Positions 26,041-33,692 of a DNA stretch of 64,000 nucleotides are shown piece by piece. Positions within the stretch are counted from its first letter, which is position 1. The number at the start of each line of letters is the position of its first letter. The position numbers and the translations under genes were made by a program. The stretch is from positions 2,170,001 through 2,234,000 of the forward strand of contig NZ_CP168496.1 of assembly GCF_042944905.1 (NCBI RefSeq). Direction: 5' to 3'. The notes under the pieces were generated by a model. It made no database searches. It was not told where the DNA came from and saw only the letters and a list, made by a program, of their open reading frames with translations. Source of the stretch: Psychrobacillus sp042944905. Its GTDB lineage: Bacteria > Bacillota > Bacilli > Bacillales_A > Planococcaceae.

Positions 26041-26619
26041 ATGGAGAATGTACGATTCGGAATAGATATAGATGGGACAGTAACATCTCCTACTTCTTTA
26101 CTTCCACATATTAATAGTGCTTTTAATTGCAATTTGCAGCTAGACGATATTAAAGAGTATGATTTAACAAAAGCATTTCCGGTTGATGAAAAAGTTTTTT
26201 ATGAATGGTTTAGAAAAACAGAGTCAACCATCTATGCTACTTCCCCTATCCAGCCAGATGCACATACTGTGTTATCTGCGTGGAAAGAAAAGTATGAATT
26301 GTTTTTCATCTCAGCTCGCGGGGAAAATGTGATGGATGTTACGATTAATTGGTTTAAAGAACAAGAATTACTTTATGACCATATCGAATTAATCGGTTCA
26401 CATAACAAAATTGAAACGGCTAGAAAATACGGTGTTCATGCTTTCTTTGAAGATAAACACGATAACGCCGTCGAAATTCACGAAGAACTAGATATTCCGG
26501 TGATATTGTTTAACACACCTTATAATCAACAATCTGCTCCAAAAGGGGTTATTCGTGTCAATAACTGGATGGAAGCAAATAGGTGGATTGAGAACGAATT
26601 CGCATTACAAAAAACGTGA
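26041..26619 (+). CDS. yqfW: HAD-superfamily putative nucleotidase (YqfW-like)
   Basis: A 192-residue protein with HAD motif I DIDGTVT (residues 8-14; D8 and D10 are the nucleophile and acid/base), a motif II serine in FISARGE, and motif III/IV KYGVHAFFEDKHDNAVE. It fits the 5'(3')-deoxyribonucleotidase-like YqfW family. The real substrate is unknown. It lies 12 bp after ispG with GGAGTTAAG upstream, so it should be cotranscribed. Confidence 0.85.
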   Translation: MENVRFGIDIDGTVTSPTSLLPHINSAFNCNLQLDDIKEYDLTKAFPVDEKVFYEWFRKTESTIYATSPIQPDAHTVLSAWKEKYELFFISARGENVMDVTINWFKEQELLYDHIELIGSHNKIETARKYGVHAFFEDKHDNAVEIHEELDIPVILFNTPYNQQSAPKGVIRVNNWMEANRWIENEFALQKT

Positions 26620-26637
26620 GGAATAGTCCTCAAGTTC

Positions 26638-26687
26638 AGTCTGTAAGCAAACTCAATAAAAACGAGTTTGCCTACAGACTTTTTTTA
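26638..26687 (+). terminator. Terminator of ispG-yqfW
   Basis: AGTCTGTAaGCAAACTC (26638-26654) and GAGTTTGCcTACAGACT (26664-26680) form a 17-bp stem with one mismatch; seven Ts follow. The same hairpin type recurs at 38.25 kb as part of a longer repeat. Confidence 0.9.
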
Positions 26688-26694
26688 TCAAATA

Positions 26695-26740
26695 GAAAGT
26701 AAGTAAAAAGCGAGGCAGGAAAAAGACACTCGCTTTCCGC
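26695..26740 (+). repeat. Dispersed intergenic repeat, copy 1
   Basis: GAAAGTAAGT..AAAGACACTCGCTTTCCGC directly follows the terminator. A reverse-oriented copy lies at 38194-38237, also next to a similar terminator, with roughly 85% identity over 44-46 bp by eye. It contains a hairpin from AAAGCGAG to CTCGCTTT. Confidence 0.7.
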
Positions 26741-26871
26741 TGACGTATAGTTATCTTTACGCAAGTGGCATAGAAACATGCTTACTTTTTTACTTATGCT
26801 CTTCAATACTTTTGAAGGAATTGATTCTATTATTAAAAATGCAATTGCGTACACGATTAGGAGGAAATAAA

Positions 26872-27135
26872 ATGAAAAAAATTTTAACAATCATATTAGC
26901 ATCTACACTAGTCTTAGGTGCCTCAACCCTATCCCCTACTTCTACTGATGCTGCTGCCAAGGTATTTAAAAACTGCACAGAGCTAAATAAAGTATATCCA
27001 GGCGGAGTGGCTAAAGACGCAAAGGTTACTAACAAAGGGGGAAAAACAAAATATAAACCAACTGTATCAGCGGAACTTTACAAAGCCAACGCGAGTAAAG
27101 ATCGTGATAAAGATGGAATAGCTTGTGAGAGGTAA
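26872..27135 (+). CDS. Secreted protein with an Excalibur calcium-binding domain
   Basis: An 87-residue protein with a Sec signal (MKKILTIILASTLVLGASTL, likely cut after TDAAA) and one Excalibur domain: FKNCTELNKVYPGGVA, then DRDKDGIACER at the C-terminus. The DxDxDGxxCE loop binds Ca2+, and the two cysteines probably form a disulfide. It is secreted or wall-associated; its role is unknown. The ribosome site GGAGGAAATAAA is strong. In this place in B. subtilis there is no such gene. Confidence 0.85.
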   Translation: MKKILTIILASTLVLGASTLSPTSTDAAAKVFKNCTELNKVYPGGVAKDAKVTNKGGKTKYKPTVSAELYKANASKDRDKDGIACER

Positions 27136-27198
27136 CATTGTTCCGTAGACGATAAGATAACCGCAAAAATAACTTGATTTTAACAAAATATGAAAAAA

Positions 27199-27228
27199 AA
27201 CACCGCCAAACATTTATTTGGCGGTGTT
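27199..27228 (-). terminator. Terminator of the znuC-znuB-zur operon
   Basis: AACACCGCCAAA (27199-27210) and TTTGGCGGTGTT (27217-27228), a 12-bp perfect stem. It is flanked by As and Ts on either side, so it can also stop the Excalibur gene. Confidence 0.9.
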
Positions 27229-27230
27229 TT

Positions 27231-27641
27231 TTAATGACATTCAGGGCATTTACCGTATATTTCAAACTTATGACTATCAATTTGATACGCTGGAATAGCA
27301 TTTTGAAGGACTTCCATCGGACAAAAATTAATTTCTTTAATATTGCCACATGACATACATATAAAATGATGATGATGGTGATCCATTTCGCATTGCATGC
27401 GGAAATGTTTTTCCCCAGTGAACTCCGTTTCTTCCAAAATACCAAGAGCAACAAAAGTGCTTAAATTACGATAAATGGTATCATAACTCATCCCCGGATG
27501 TTCAACCATCATCACATCTAAAATATCTCTGGCAGTTATATATTTCTCTGTTTTTGAAAAAATAGCTAAAATTTGCACTCGTTTATCCGTTTTCTTAAAG
27601 CCTTCTTTTTTAAGGATTTCCCAAGCTTTTTCAATATTCAT
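27231..27641 (-). CDS. zur: Zinc-responsive repressor Zur (Fur family)
   Basis: A 136-residue Fur-family protein. The winged helix spans about 1-80, with recognition helix around MSYDTIYRNLSTF. The dimerisation part has the histidine run EMDHHHHHFICMSCG and the structural zinc pair CMSC...CPEC. That and the zinc-transporter context favour Zur over Fur or PerR. It overlaps the permease gene by 4 bp and would repress its own operon through the box at 29271-29285. The znuC-znuB-zur order matches the Listeria zurAMR operon. Confidence 0.93.
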   Translation of the reverse strand: MNIEKAWEILKKEGFKKTDKRVQILAIFSKTEKYITARDILDVMMVEHPGMSYDTIYRNLSTFVALGILEETEFTGEKHFRMQCEMDHHHHHFICMSCGNIKEINFCPMEVLQNAIPAYQIDSHKFEIYGKCPECH

Positions 27642-28486
27642 TGTGAGACGGCTCCCTTCATTGACATTTTTTTAAATGTAAGTGTAAGAAGCAAGATTAT
27701 TATAGACGTTACAACAATTGTTCCACCTGGAGCTAAATTCATATAAAATGCGCTTACTAATCCAATAATCACTGCAAGCTCTCCAAATAGTACGGAAAAA
27801 ATAATCGCTTGTTTAAAGCCTTTTGCTATTCGCATCGCTGCAGCAACGGGCAATGTCATGAGCGAAGAAACAAGTAATATACCGACAATTCTCATGGAAC
27901 CTGCAATAACTAACGCGGTAACAATCATAAATAATATATGAATCCACTTTGCAGGTAGACCAGAAGCCTTTGCATATTCCTCGTCAAAAGATAAGACAAA
28001 CAACTCTTTGTAAAATAATGTTAAAAAAACAATTACAATCAGTGCAATACAACTAACAATCCATAAATCTTGGCGACTTACAGCTGATACAGAACCAAAT
28101 AGATAGCTAAATAAATCGGAACTAAAACCCTCTGCTAATGAAATGAAAATAGCACTAAAACCTAATCCCGCGGACATTATTATTGGAATCGCTAGCTCTT
28201 CATAGTGCTTGTACATTCTACGAAGTCGTTCAATAAAAAGAGAACCGGTAACCGAAGCTACTATTCCTAAATATAATGGATTTAGAAATGCTAATGCTCC
28301 TACAGATTGACTCATGTATAGACTACCAGCAATCCCTGCTAACGTAACATGACTTAATGCATCCGCAATTAAAGAAAGTCGACGAACGACGATAAACACG
28401 CCAAGTAATGGCGCAATAATACCAATAATTAATCCGGAAATAACGGCATTTTGTAAAAATTGATATTGAATGAATGATTCTATCAT
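27638..28486 (-). CDS. znuB: Zinc ABC transporter permease (ZnuB/AdcB-like)
   Basis: A 282-residue ABC-3 family permease with about eight helices and the conserved RRLSLIADALSHVTLAGIA and SLMTLPVAAAMRIA segments. Zinc rather than manganese is inferred from zur in the same operon and the Zur box upstream. It overlaps the ATPase gene by 4 bp and zur by 4 bp. No solute-binding protein gene is present, so that partner must be encoded elsewhere. Confidence 0.9.
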   Translation of the reverse strand: MIESFIQYQFLQNAVISGLIIGIIAPLLGVFIVVRRLSLIADALSHVTLAGIAGSLYMSQSVGALAFLNPLYLGIVASVTGSLFIERLRRMYKHYEELAIPIIMSAGLGFSAIFISLAEGFSSDLFSYLFGSVSAVSRQDLWIVSCIALIVIVFLTLFYKELFVLSFDEEYAKASGLPAKWIHILFMIVTALVIAGSMRIVGILLVSSLMTLPVAAAMRIAKGFKQAIIFSVLFGELAVIIGLVSAFYMNLAPGGTIVVTSIIILLLTLTFKKMSMKGAVSQ

Positions 28487-29250
28487 GATTGTTCCTCTTT
28501 TCGATGTGTCACTTTACGAACGGAGTGCCCATACCACGCTTCTAATTGCTCATCACTCATGGAATCCATCTCATTTTGAAAACCATGAAAATGAATGGAT
28601 TGATTGAGACAAGCGACATGACTAATGGTTTTCGATACAGCATCCACATCATGTGTTACTAAGACAATTGTAATTTGATGTTCCCGATTTAGATGAGATA
28701 ACATATGATAAAATGAGCGAACATTATTACTATCCACGCCTACAGTAGGTTCATCCAATATTAAAACTTTCGGATTGCTCACTAATGCTCTAGCGATAAA
28801 AACACGTTGTTGCTGACCACCAGATAGCTCGCCAATATTTTTTTTTGAAAACTTTTCCATTCCTACAGAAGTTAGCGCTTCACTCACTTTTGTGTCCACA
28901 TTTTTAGGATACGAATGGAATAAGCCAACTTTCTTTACTAAACCACTTTTCACTACTTCTTCTACAGTTGCAGGAAAACCAGTATTAAATGCATTGGACT
29001 TTTGAGAGACATAGCCTATTAACTCTTTCTCTTTAAACAAAGGAACAGGTTTACTAAATAGCAATACCTCACCCTTAGTAGGCTTTAATAAGCCAAGAAT
29101 TATTTTTAAAAGAGTAGATTTTCCAGATCCATTAGGACCAATAATCGCTAAAAAATCTCCTTCTTCTATCTTTAAAGAAATATCTTTTAATGCCTCTGTT
29201 TGTTCATATTGATAATAAACATGTTGTAATTGAATTAAGGGTTTACCCAT
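28483..29250 (-). CDS. znuC: Zinc ABC transporter ATP-binding protein (ZnuC/AdcC-like)
   Basis: A 255-residue ABC ATPase with Walker A GPNGSGKST (about 38-46), Q-loop GYVSQKSN, signature LSGGQQQR, Walker B VLILDEPTVGVD and H-loop VTHDVDAVS. The C-terminus contains several histidines (HSVRKVTHRKEE). It is the first gene of the Zur-controlled operon. Confidence 0.93.
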   Translation of the reverse strand: MGKPLIQLQHVYYQYEQTEALKDISLKIEEGDFLAIIGPNGSGKSTLLKIILGLLKPTKGEVLLFSKPVPLFKEKELIGYVSQKSNAFNTGFPATVEEVVKSGLVKKVGLFHSYPKNVDTKVSEALTSVGMEKFSKKNIGELSGGQQQRVFIARALVSNPKVLILDEPTVGVDSNNVRSFYHMLSHLNREHQITIVLVTHDVDAVSKTISHVACLNQSIHFHGFQNEMDSMSDEQLEAWYGHSVRKVTHRKEEQS

Positions 29251-29270
29251 CTATATTCCTCTATTCTAAT

Positions 29271-29327
29271 CAATAATCATTACGATTTACAAAGTTAAAG
29301 TATAGAGGAAAATAGTGAAAGTGTAAA
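29271..29327 (-). promoter_or_regulatory. Zur operator and promoter of znuC-znuB-zur
   Basis: The promoter on the minus strand is TTTACA (29327-29322), 17 bp, TATACT (29304-29299). Just downstream of the -10, TCGTAATGATTATTG (29285-29271) has a perfect TCGTAAT left half of the Zur box and 4 of 7 in the right half. A repressor there would block the transcription start. Confidence 0.8.
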
Positions 29328-29353
29328 TAAATTTATCTTGAGAGGATGATAGA

Positions 29354-29620
29354 TTGGATATTTCGAGGTTTATTCATGAACTACAAACAAGTTCTATAAA
29401 AGATTTCAAAAAATTAGTTAAGGAGTTAGATATAAAATTATCCGATAAAGAAATAAAAGAGGTATATCCACTTCTCCAAGAAATCTCTTTAACTTGGCTA
29501 TTATTAGGTGTTCCAATGAACATTCAACAAAAACTGATTAGCATTTTAGGAGAACAAAGAGCAGTTAACTTATTTCAACAATTCAAAGAAAAAGTACCCT
29601 CAATTTTACGAGAAAAATGA
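29354..29620 (+). CDS. yqfT: DUF2624 family protein (YqfT-like)
   Basis: An 88-residue soluble helical protein, MDISRFIHELQTSSIKDFKKLVKELDI, matching the YqfT/DUF2624 family (function unknown). It starts at TTG 29354 with AGAGGATGA upstream. Its last codons lie within the terminator hairpin of the convergent nfo gene. Confidence 0.75.
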   Translation: MDISRFIHELQTSSIKDFKKLVKELDIKLSDKEIKEVYPLLQEISLTWLLLGVPMNIQQKLISILGEQRAVNLFQQFKEKVPSILREK

Positions 29621-29626
29621 GGGTAC
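29594..29626 (-). terminator. Terminator of nfo, inside the end of yqfT
   Basis: GTACCCTCA (29594-29602) and TGAGGGTAC (29618-29626). On the minus strand the hairpin is followed by TTTTTCTTTG. The 3' end of yqfT is used as stem sequence. Confidence 0.75.
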
Positions 29627-29634
29627 AATAATTA

Positions 29635-30522
29635 TTAAACTCTTAAAGAATCGATTGCTTCGGGATTGAATGTTTTGGAACGAAGCATTTCAATCTCCAC
29701 TTTATATGGTGCTTGCTTATCTTTAGCATCCACTCCAACAAATGGCGTTTCTAAGATTTTCGGAATATGCATTAATTGAGGATGGTGCACGATATATTGT
29801 AGTGCATCAAACCCAATTTCACCAAAACCAATATTTTCATGTCGGTCTTTTGCTGCACCACGAACATTTTTACTATCATTTATATGAAGCACTTTGAGTC
29901 GATCGAGACCGATCACCTTATCAAATTCATTTAAGACACCATCGAAATCATTTACGATATCATAGCCCGCATCATGAATATGACAAGTATCTAAACAAAT
30001 GGAGAGCCGATGATTATTTTGGACCCCATTAATAATTTGAGCTAACTCTTCGAAAGTTCTTCCGCACTCGGAACCTTTTCCAGCCATTGTCTCAAGTGCA
30101 ATTTGTACTGGTAAGTCCTGCTCCAATACTTCATTAAGCCCTTCCACAATTCTAGCAATTCCAGCATCTGCACCAGCACCAACATGAGCGCCTGGATGCA
30201 GAACGATTTGTGTTGCTCCAATTGCCGCAGTTCGTTCCACTTCTTTTTGTAGAAACTCTACACCTAAAGCAAAAGTCTCTGGTTTTGTTGTATTTCCTAA
30301 ATTGATAATATACGGGGCATGTACAACTATATGAGACATGCCATTTTCTTTCATATGCTGTAAGCCTGCTTCAATATTCAACTCATCAATTGGTTTTCGA
30401 CGTGTATTTTGAGGTGCACCAGTATAAATCATAAATGTATTGGCACCATATGAAGCTGCTTCTTTGCTGGAAGCAAGAAGCATTTCTTTTCCGCTCATGG
30501 AAACATGTGATCCTAAAAGCAT
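29635..30522 (-). CDS. nfo: Endonuclease IV (AP endonuclease)
   Basis: A 295-residue Zn-dependent TIM-barrel nuclease that cuts 5' of abasic sites. It begins MLLGSHVSMSGKEMLLASSKEA and contains VVHAPYIINLGN, LHPGAHVGAG, ALETMAGKGSECG, CLDTCHIHDAGYD and HINDSKNVRGAAKDRHENIG. These hold the His, Glu and Asp ligands for three zinc ions. It lies 12 bp after the helicase gene and is probably in the same operon. Confidence 0.96.
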   Translation of the reverse strand: MLLGSHVSMSGKEMLLASSKEAASYGANTFMIYTGAPQNTRRKPIDELNIEAGLQHMKENGMSHIVVHAPYIINLGNTTKPETFALGVEFLQKEVERTAAIGATQIVLHPGAHVGAGADAGIARIVEGLNEVLEQDLPVQIALETMAGKGSECGRTFEELAQIINGVQNNHRLSICLDTCHIHDAGYDIVNDFDGVLNEFDKVIGLDRLKVLHINDSKNVRGAAKDRHENIGFGEIGFDALQYIVHHPQLMHIPKILETPFVGVDAKDKQAPYKVEIEMLRSKTFNPEAIDSLRV

Positions 30523-30534
30523 TGAAAAGCCTCC

Positions 30535-31833
30535 TTATTTTTGACGATTTTTTATACGACGTTCTTTCTTCTTAATTTTATCCATTTCCCATTTCATATT
30601 GCGTTTATAACCCGGTTTTACTTTTTTAGGTTTGCGAACCATTGCTTTTGCTTTAGCATCAATTTCATTTTCGTTTTTCGTACGATTTTTACGAGCATGT
30701 CTCTCTTTTAACTCTGACCATTCACCATTATTTACATCACGATGGTTAAATTCAATTCCCATTTTCTCTAGACGAATTAAAGCATCTTCATCAGAAGGTT
30801 CAAATAATGTAATAGCAGATCCCGTTAATCCTGCACGAGCTGTTCTTCCGACTCTATGAACGAAAAACTCTAGATCATCTGGAATTTCATAGTTTATTAC
30901 ATGGCTTACCCCGGGAATATCAATTCCACGTGCCGCAAGATCTGTTGCAACAATATATTGAAATTCTAATTCATGAACTTGTTTCATCACACGTTTACGG
31001 TCACGAGGCGATATGTCCCCATGAACAACCCCTACTTTTAAACCGTTACCTAGCAGGTAATTGGACACTTCGTCCGCATGCTGTTTAGTATTCGTAAAAA
31101 TGATTGCCAAATATGGGTTAATTCCTTCGATTACTTCTAACAACCGCTTTTTACGTGATTTACTTCGAACAGGAACTACAGTAAATTCGATTCCATCCGC
31201 TACTGGACGCTTTTCTCCTATCTTAATATGAGCTGGTGAATCCATATATTTCTTTAAAAATGGTTGAAGCTTTTCCGGAATAGTTGCTGAAAATACATAC
31301 ATTTCTAATTGCTCTGGCATACGCGATGCAAATTGGTCGATTTCATTAATAAAACCTAAGTCGAATGCTAAATCCGCTTCATCCACTACTAGTATATTTG
31401 CAGTATGCACAAGCAAGGCCTGTTCAACCGTTAAGTCACGAAGTCGTCCTGGTGTACCTACGACAATTTGTGGTTGTGTTTTCAACTTATCGATGGCGCG
31501 GGCTTTATCCGTACCACCAATAAACAACTTCGTTTGAATTTCTGTGCCTTCTACTAACTTGTTCAACTCTTTATAAATTTGAGTTGCAAGCTCTCTTGTT
31601 GGTGATGTAATAATTGCTTGTACTTCTTGTTTACTAGCATCTATTTTTTCAACAATTGGGATCAAAAAACTATGTGTTTTTCCTGTTCCAGTATGCGCTT
31701 GGCCAATCGCACTTCTTCCCTTTAAAACAAGCGGAATTATTTCTTTTTGAATCGGCGTTGGTTCTTGAAAACCTAATTTATCAATTGCATTTTGTAAAAA
31801 AGGCTGAAAATTATAATCTGTATATTTGGACAT
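30535..31833 (-). CDS. cshB: DEAD-box RNA helicase CshB-like
   Basis: A 432-residue helicase: Q motif FQEPTPIQ, Walker A AHTGTGKT (about 46-53), PTRELA, GTPGRL, DEAD (VVDEADLAF), SAT, then ARGIDIPGVSHVINYE and HRVGRTAR in domain 2, and a very basic tail (RNRTKNENE..KKERRIKNRQK). CshB acts in cold-shock RNA metabolism and ribosome assembly. I take ATG 31833 after GGGAGGGAC; the longer upstream reading to 32064 crosses the promoter area of the divergent gene and has no site. Confidence 0.94.
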   Translation of the reverse strand: MSKYTDYNFQPFLQNAIDKLGFQEPTPIQKEIIPLVLKGRSAIGQAHTGTGKTHSFLIPIVEKIDASKQEVQAIITSPTRELATQIYKELNKLVEGTEIQTKLFIGGTDKARAIDKLKTQPQIVVGTPGRLRDLTVEQALLVHTANILVVDEADLAFDLGFINEIDQFASRMPEQLEMYVFSATIPEKLQPFLKKYMDSPAHIKIGEKRPVADGIEFTVVPVRSKSRKKRLLEVIEGINPYLAIIFTNTKQHADEVSNYLLGNGLKVGVVHGDISPRDRKRVMKQVHELEFQYIVATDLAARGIDIPGVSHVINYEIPDDLEFFVHRVGRTARAGLTGSAITLFEPSDEDALIRLEKMGIEFNHRDVNNGEWSELKERHARKNRTKNENEIDAKAKAMVRKPKKVKPGYKRNMKWEMDKIKKKERRIKNRQK

Positions 31834-31935
31834 TTGAGTCCCTCCCTCACATTTCTTTATTGTACCACGATTGTGCACAAAACGTATAATTTGCATAGAA
31901 TAGAAGGACTCACTTTGATGAAAGGAGATGATATA

Positions 31936-32610
31936 ATGCGCTATGAGTCTTTTTATCCGTTTTCGCAATCTAGGGCGAATGACTTCTTTAATTTTAATAG
32001 TCCTCCTCCTGTAAATACTCCCCAGCCTCCACAAAGTATGTTCGGAATACCAAATAATACACATGGTTCACAACCAAGCAACTTCTTAGGACGTCTTTTT
32101 GGAGGTTTTCAACAAGGAGGTCCAGGAGGGCAGGCCGGTGGGACTGGTGGATTCGGTGGTCTAGAAGGGCATGGAGGGGCTGGAGGGTTCGGTGGTCATG
32201 CAGGGAATGCAGGGAGTGCAGGGGCTGGCGGGTTCGGTGGTCATGTAGGAAATGCAGCGGCTGGAATTTTCGGTGGTCCTGGAACTCAGTCTGGTCTTCA
32301 ACAAGCGGCTGGTGCTGCTACAGGTAAAGCATCATCCTATTTACAAACTGCTGACAAGTTTTTAAATACTGCCCAACAAATCACACCAATGGTAAGGCAA
32401 TATGCACCAATGCTCCAAAACATGCCAGCCCTATGGAAGCTCTATAAGGGCTTTCAATCCGTACCAAGTGCAACGGCTGCTGCCGCTGTGGCCACCACTG
32501 CAACCGCTGCTACAAGTGCCGCTGCAAGTGTCCCAGCTGTTGCCCGAACAACTTCATCCGTCGTTTCAACTGGGGCTTCCTTACCACGAATATTTCAGCC
32601 ACCAATTTAA
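31936..32610 (+). CDS. yqfQ: YqfQ/VrrA-family protein with glycine-rich repeats
   Basis: A 224-residue protein. The Pro-rich N-terminus (SPPPVNTPQPPQ) leads to a Gly-rich tract (about 55-120) with repeated GGFGGHxGNAG units, then a helical middle part (YLQTADKFLNTAQQITPMVRQYAPMLQNMPALWKLYKGF) and an Ala/Thr/Ser-rich tail. The middle part is the conserved YqfQ family core. The repeat zone resembles the variable repeats of B. anthracis vrrA and should vary in length between strains. ATG 31936 follows AAAGGAGATG. The function is unknown. Confidence 0.82.
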   Translation: MRYESFYPFSQSRANDFFNFNSPPPVNTPQPPQSMFGIPNNTHGSQPSNFLGRLFGGFQQGGPGGQAGGTGGFGGLEGHGGAGGFGGHAGNAGSAGAGGFGGHVGNAAAGIFGGPGTQSGLQQAAGAATGKASSYLQTADKFLNTAQQITPMVRQYAPMLQNMPALWKLYKGFQSVPSATAAAAVATTATAATSAAASVPAVARTTSSVVSTGASLPRIFQPPI

Positions 32611-32614
32611 AGTT

Positions 32615-32643
32615 TTGAATTCATTCAGTAGCTCCGTTATAAT
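32615..32643 (+). promoter_or_regulatory. SigA-type promoter of ispH
   Basis: TTGAAT (32615-32620), 17 bp, TATAAT (32638-32643), right after the yqfQ stop. The predicted start is about 27 bp upstream of the chosen ATG. Confidence 0.75.
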
Positions 32644-32676
32644 ATGAGTATGCTCGTATTGAAGGGAGTTCTCACA

Positions 32677-33657
32677 ATGATTGTACAAAAAATTTCGCCA
32701 AGAGGATATTGTTATGGGGTTGTGGATGCAATGGTCATTGCACGTAACGCAGCTTTAGATACATCTCTTCCCCGGCCAATATATATTTTAGGAATGATTG
32801 TCCACAACAAACATGTAACGGATGCATTTGAAAAAGACGGTATTATTACACTTGATGGTGAAAATCGTTTAGATATTCTTTCTAAAGTCGATCAAGGAAC
32901 AGTAATTTTCACTGCACATGGTGTGTCTCCCGAAGTGAAGGAACTTGCTCGTAAAAGAGGGTTAGTTTCGATAGATGCAACATGCCCGGACGTGACTGTG
33001 ACACATGACTTAATTAAAGAAAAAACTGCCGAAGGGTATGACATTATTTACATTGGGAAAAAAGGTCATCCTGAGCCAGAAGGTGCGATGGGCGTTGCAC
33101 CAGATAAAGTGCATCTAGTGCAAACAATAGCGGATATTGATAACTTAACGATTGAAACGGATAAACTTCTTGTAACAAATCAAACTACAATGTCACAATG
33201 GGATGTTGTGGATATGATGAAAAAGTTGGAAGAAAAATTCCCACATATAGAAGTTCACAAAGAAATATGCCTTGCTACGCAAGTAAGACAAGAAGCGGTT
33301 GCAGAACAAGCCGGCGAAGCCGATCTATTGATAGTTGTAGGAGATCCGATGAGTAATAACTCGAATAGATTGACGCAAGTTTCGGAGGAAATTGCAGGTA
33401 CCTCTTCTTATCGTATCGGAGACATTTCAGAGCTTAAGCTTGAATGGTTAGAAAACATTAATCATATAGCAGTTACAGCAGGAGCATCTACACCTACTCC
33501 TATTGTGAAAGAAGTTATCCAATTTTTAGAAAAATATGATCCAAATGATCCTACTACACATGATACAACGAAAAAAGTAATACCAGAAAAAATATTACCA
33601 AAAATTAAAATACCAAAACCAGTAGATAGAATAGAGCCGTACCCAATTAATATCTAA
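32677..33657 (+). CDS. ispH: 4-hydroxy-3-methylbut-2-enyl diphosphate reductase, IspH
   Basis: A 326-residue Fe-S enzyme, last step of the non-mevalonate pathway (HMBPP to IPP and DMAPP). The three cluster cysteines are in SPRGYCYGV, SIDATCPDV and KEICLATQVRQ. The substrate histidines are in IVHNKHV, TAHGV and KKGHPEPEG. The start ATG 32677 is preceded by GAAGGGAGTTCTC; 11 extra codons in frame upstream include the promoter end and are not likely translated. Confidence 0.96.
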   Translation: MIVQKISPRGYCYGVVDAMVIARNAALDTSLPRPIYILGMIVHNKHVTDAFEKDGIITLDGENRLDILSKVDQGTVIFTAHGVSPEVKELARKRGLVSIDATCPDVTVTHDLIKEKTAEGYDIIYIGKKGHPEPEGAMGVAPDKVHLVQTIADIDNLTIETDKLLVTNQTTMSQWDVVDMMKKLEEKFPHIEVHKEICLATQVRQEAVAEQAGEADLLIVVGDPMSNNSNRLTQVSEEIAGTSSYRIGDISELKLEWLENINHIAVTAGASTPTPIVKEVIQFLEKYDPNDPTTHDTTKKVIPEKILPKIKIPKPVDRIEPYPINI

Positions 33658-33660
33658 GTA

Positions 33661-33692
33661 AAAGAAGCTGCTTCCGAGGAAGCAGCTTCTTT
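33661..33692 (+). terminator. Bidirectional terminator between ispH and yqfO
   Basis: AAAGAAGCTGCTTC (33661-33674) and GAAGCAGCTTCTTT (33679-33692), a 14-bp perfect stem with a 4-nt loop, placed exactly between the two convergent stop codons. Confidence 0.87.

Noticed and set aside
31834..32064. N-terminal extension of cshB
   Set aside because: It overlaps the divergent yqfQ start and promoter region, lacks a ribosome site, and its basic composition is random-looking. A strong GGGAGGGAC site supports ATG 31833.
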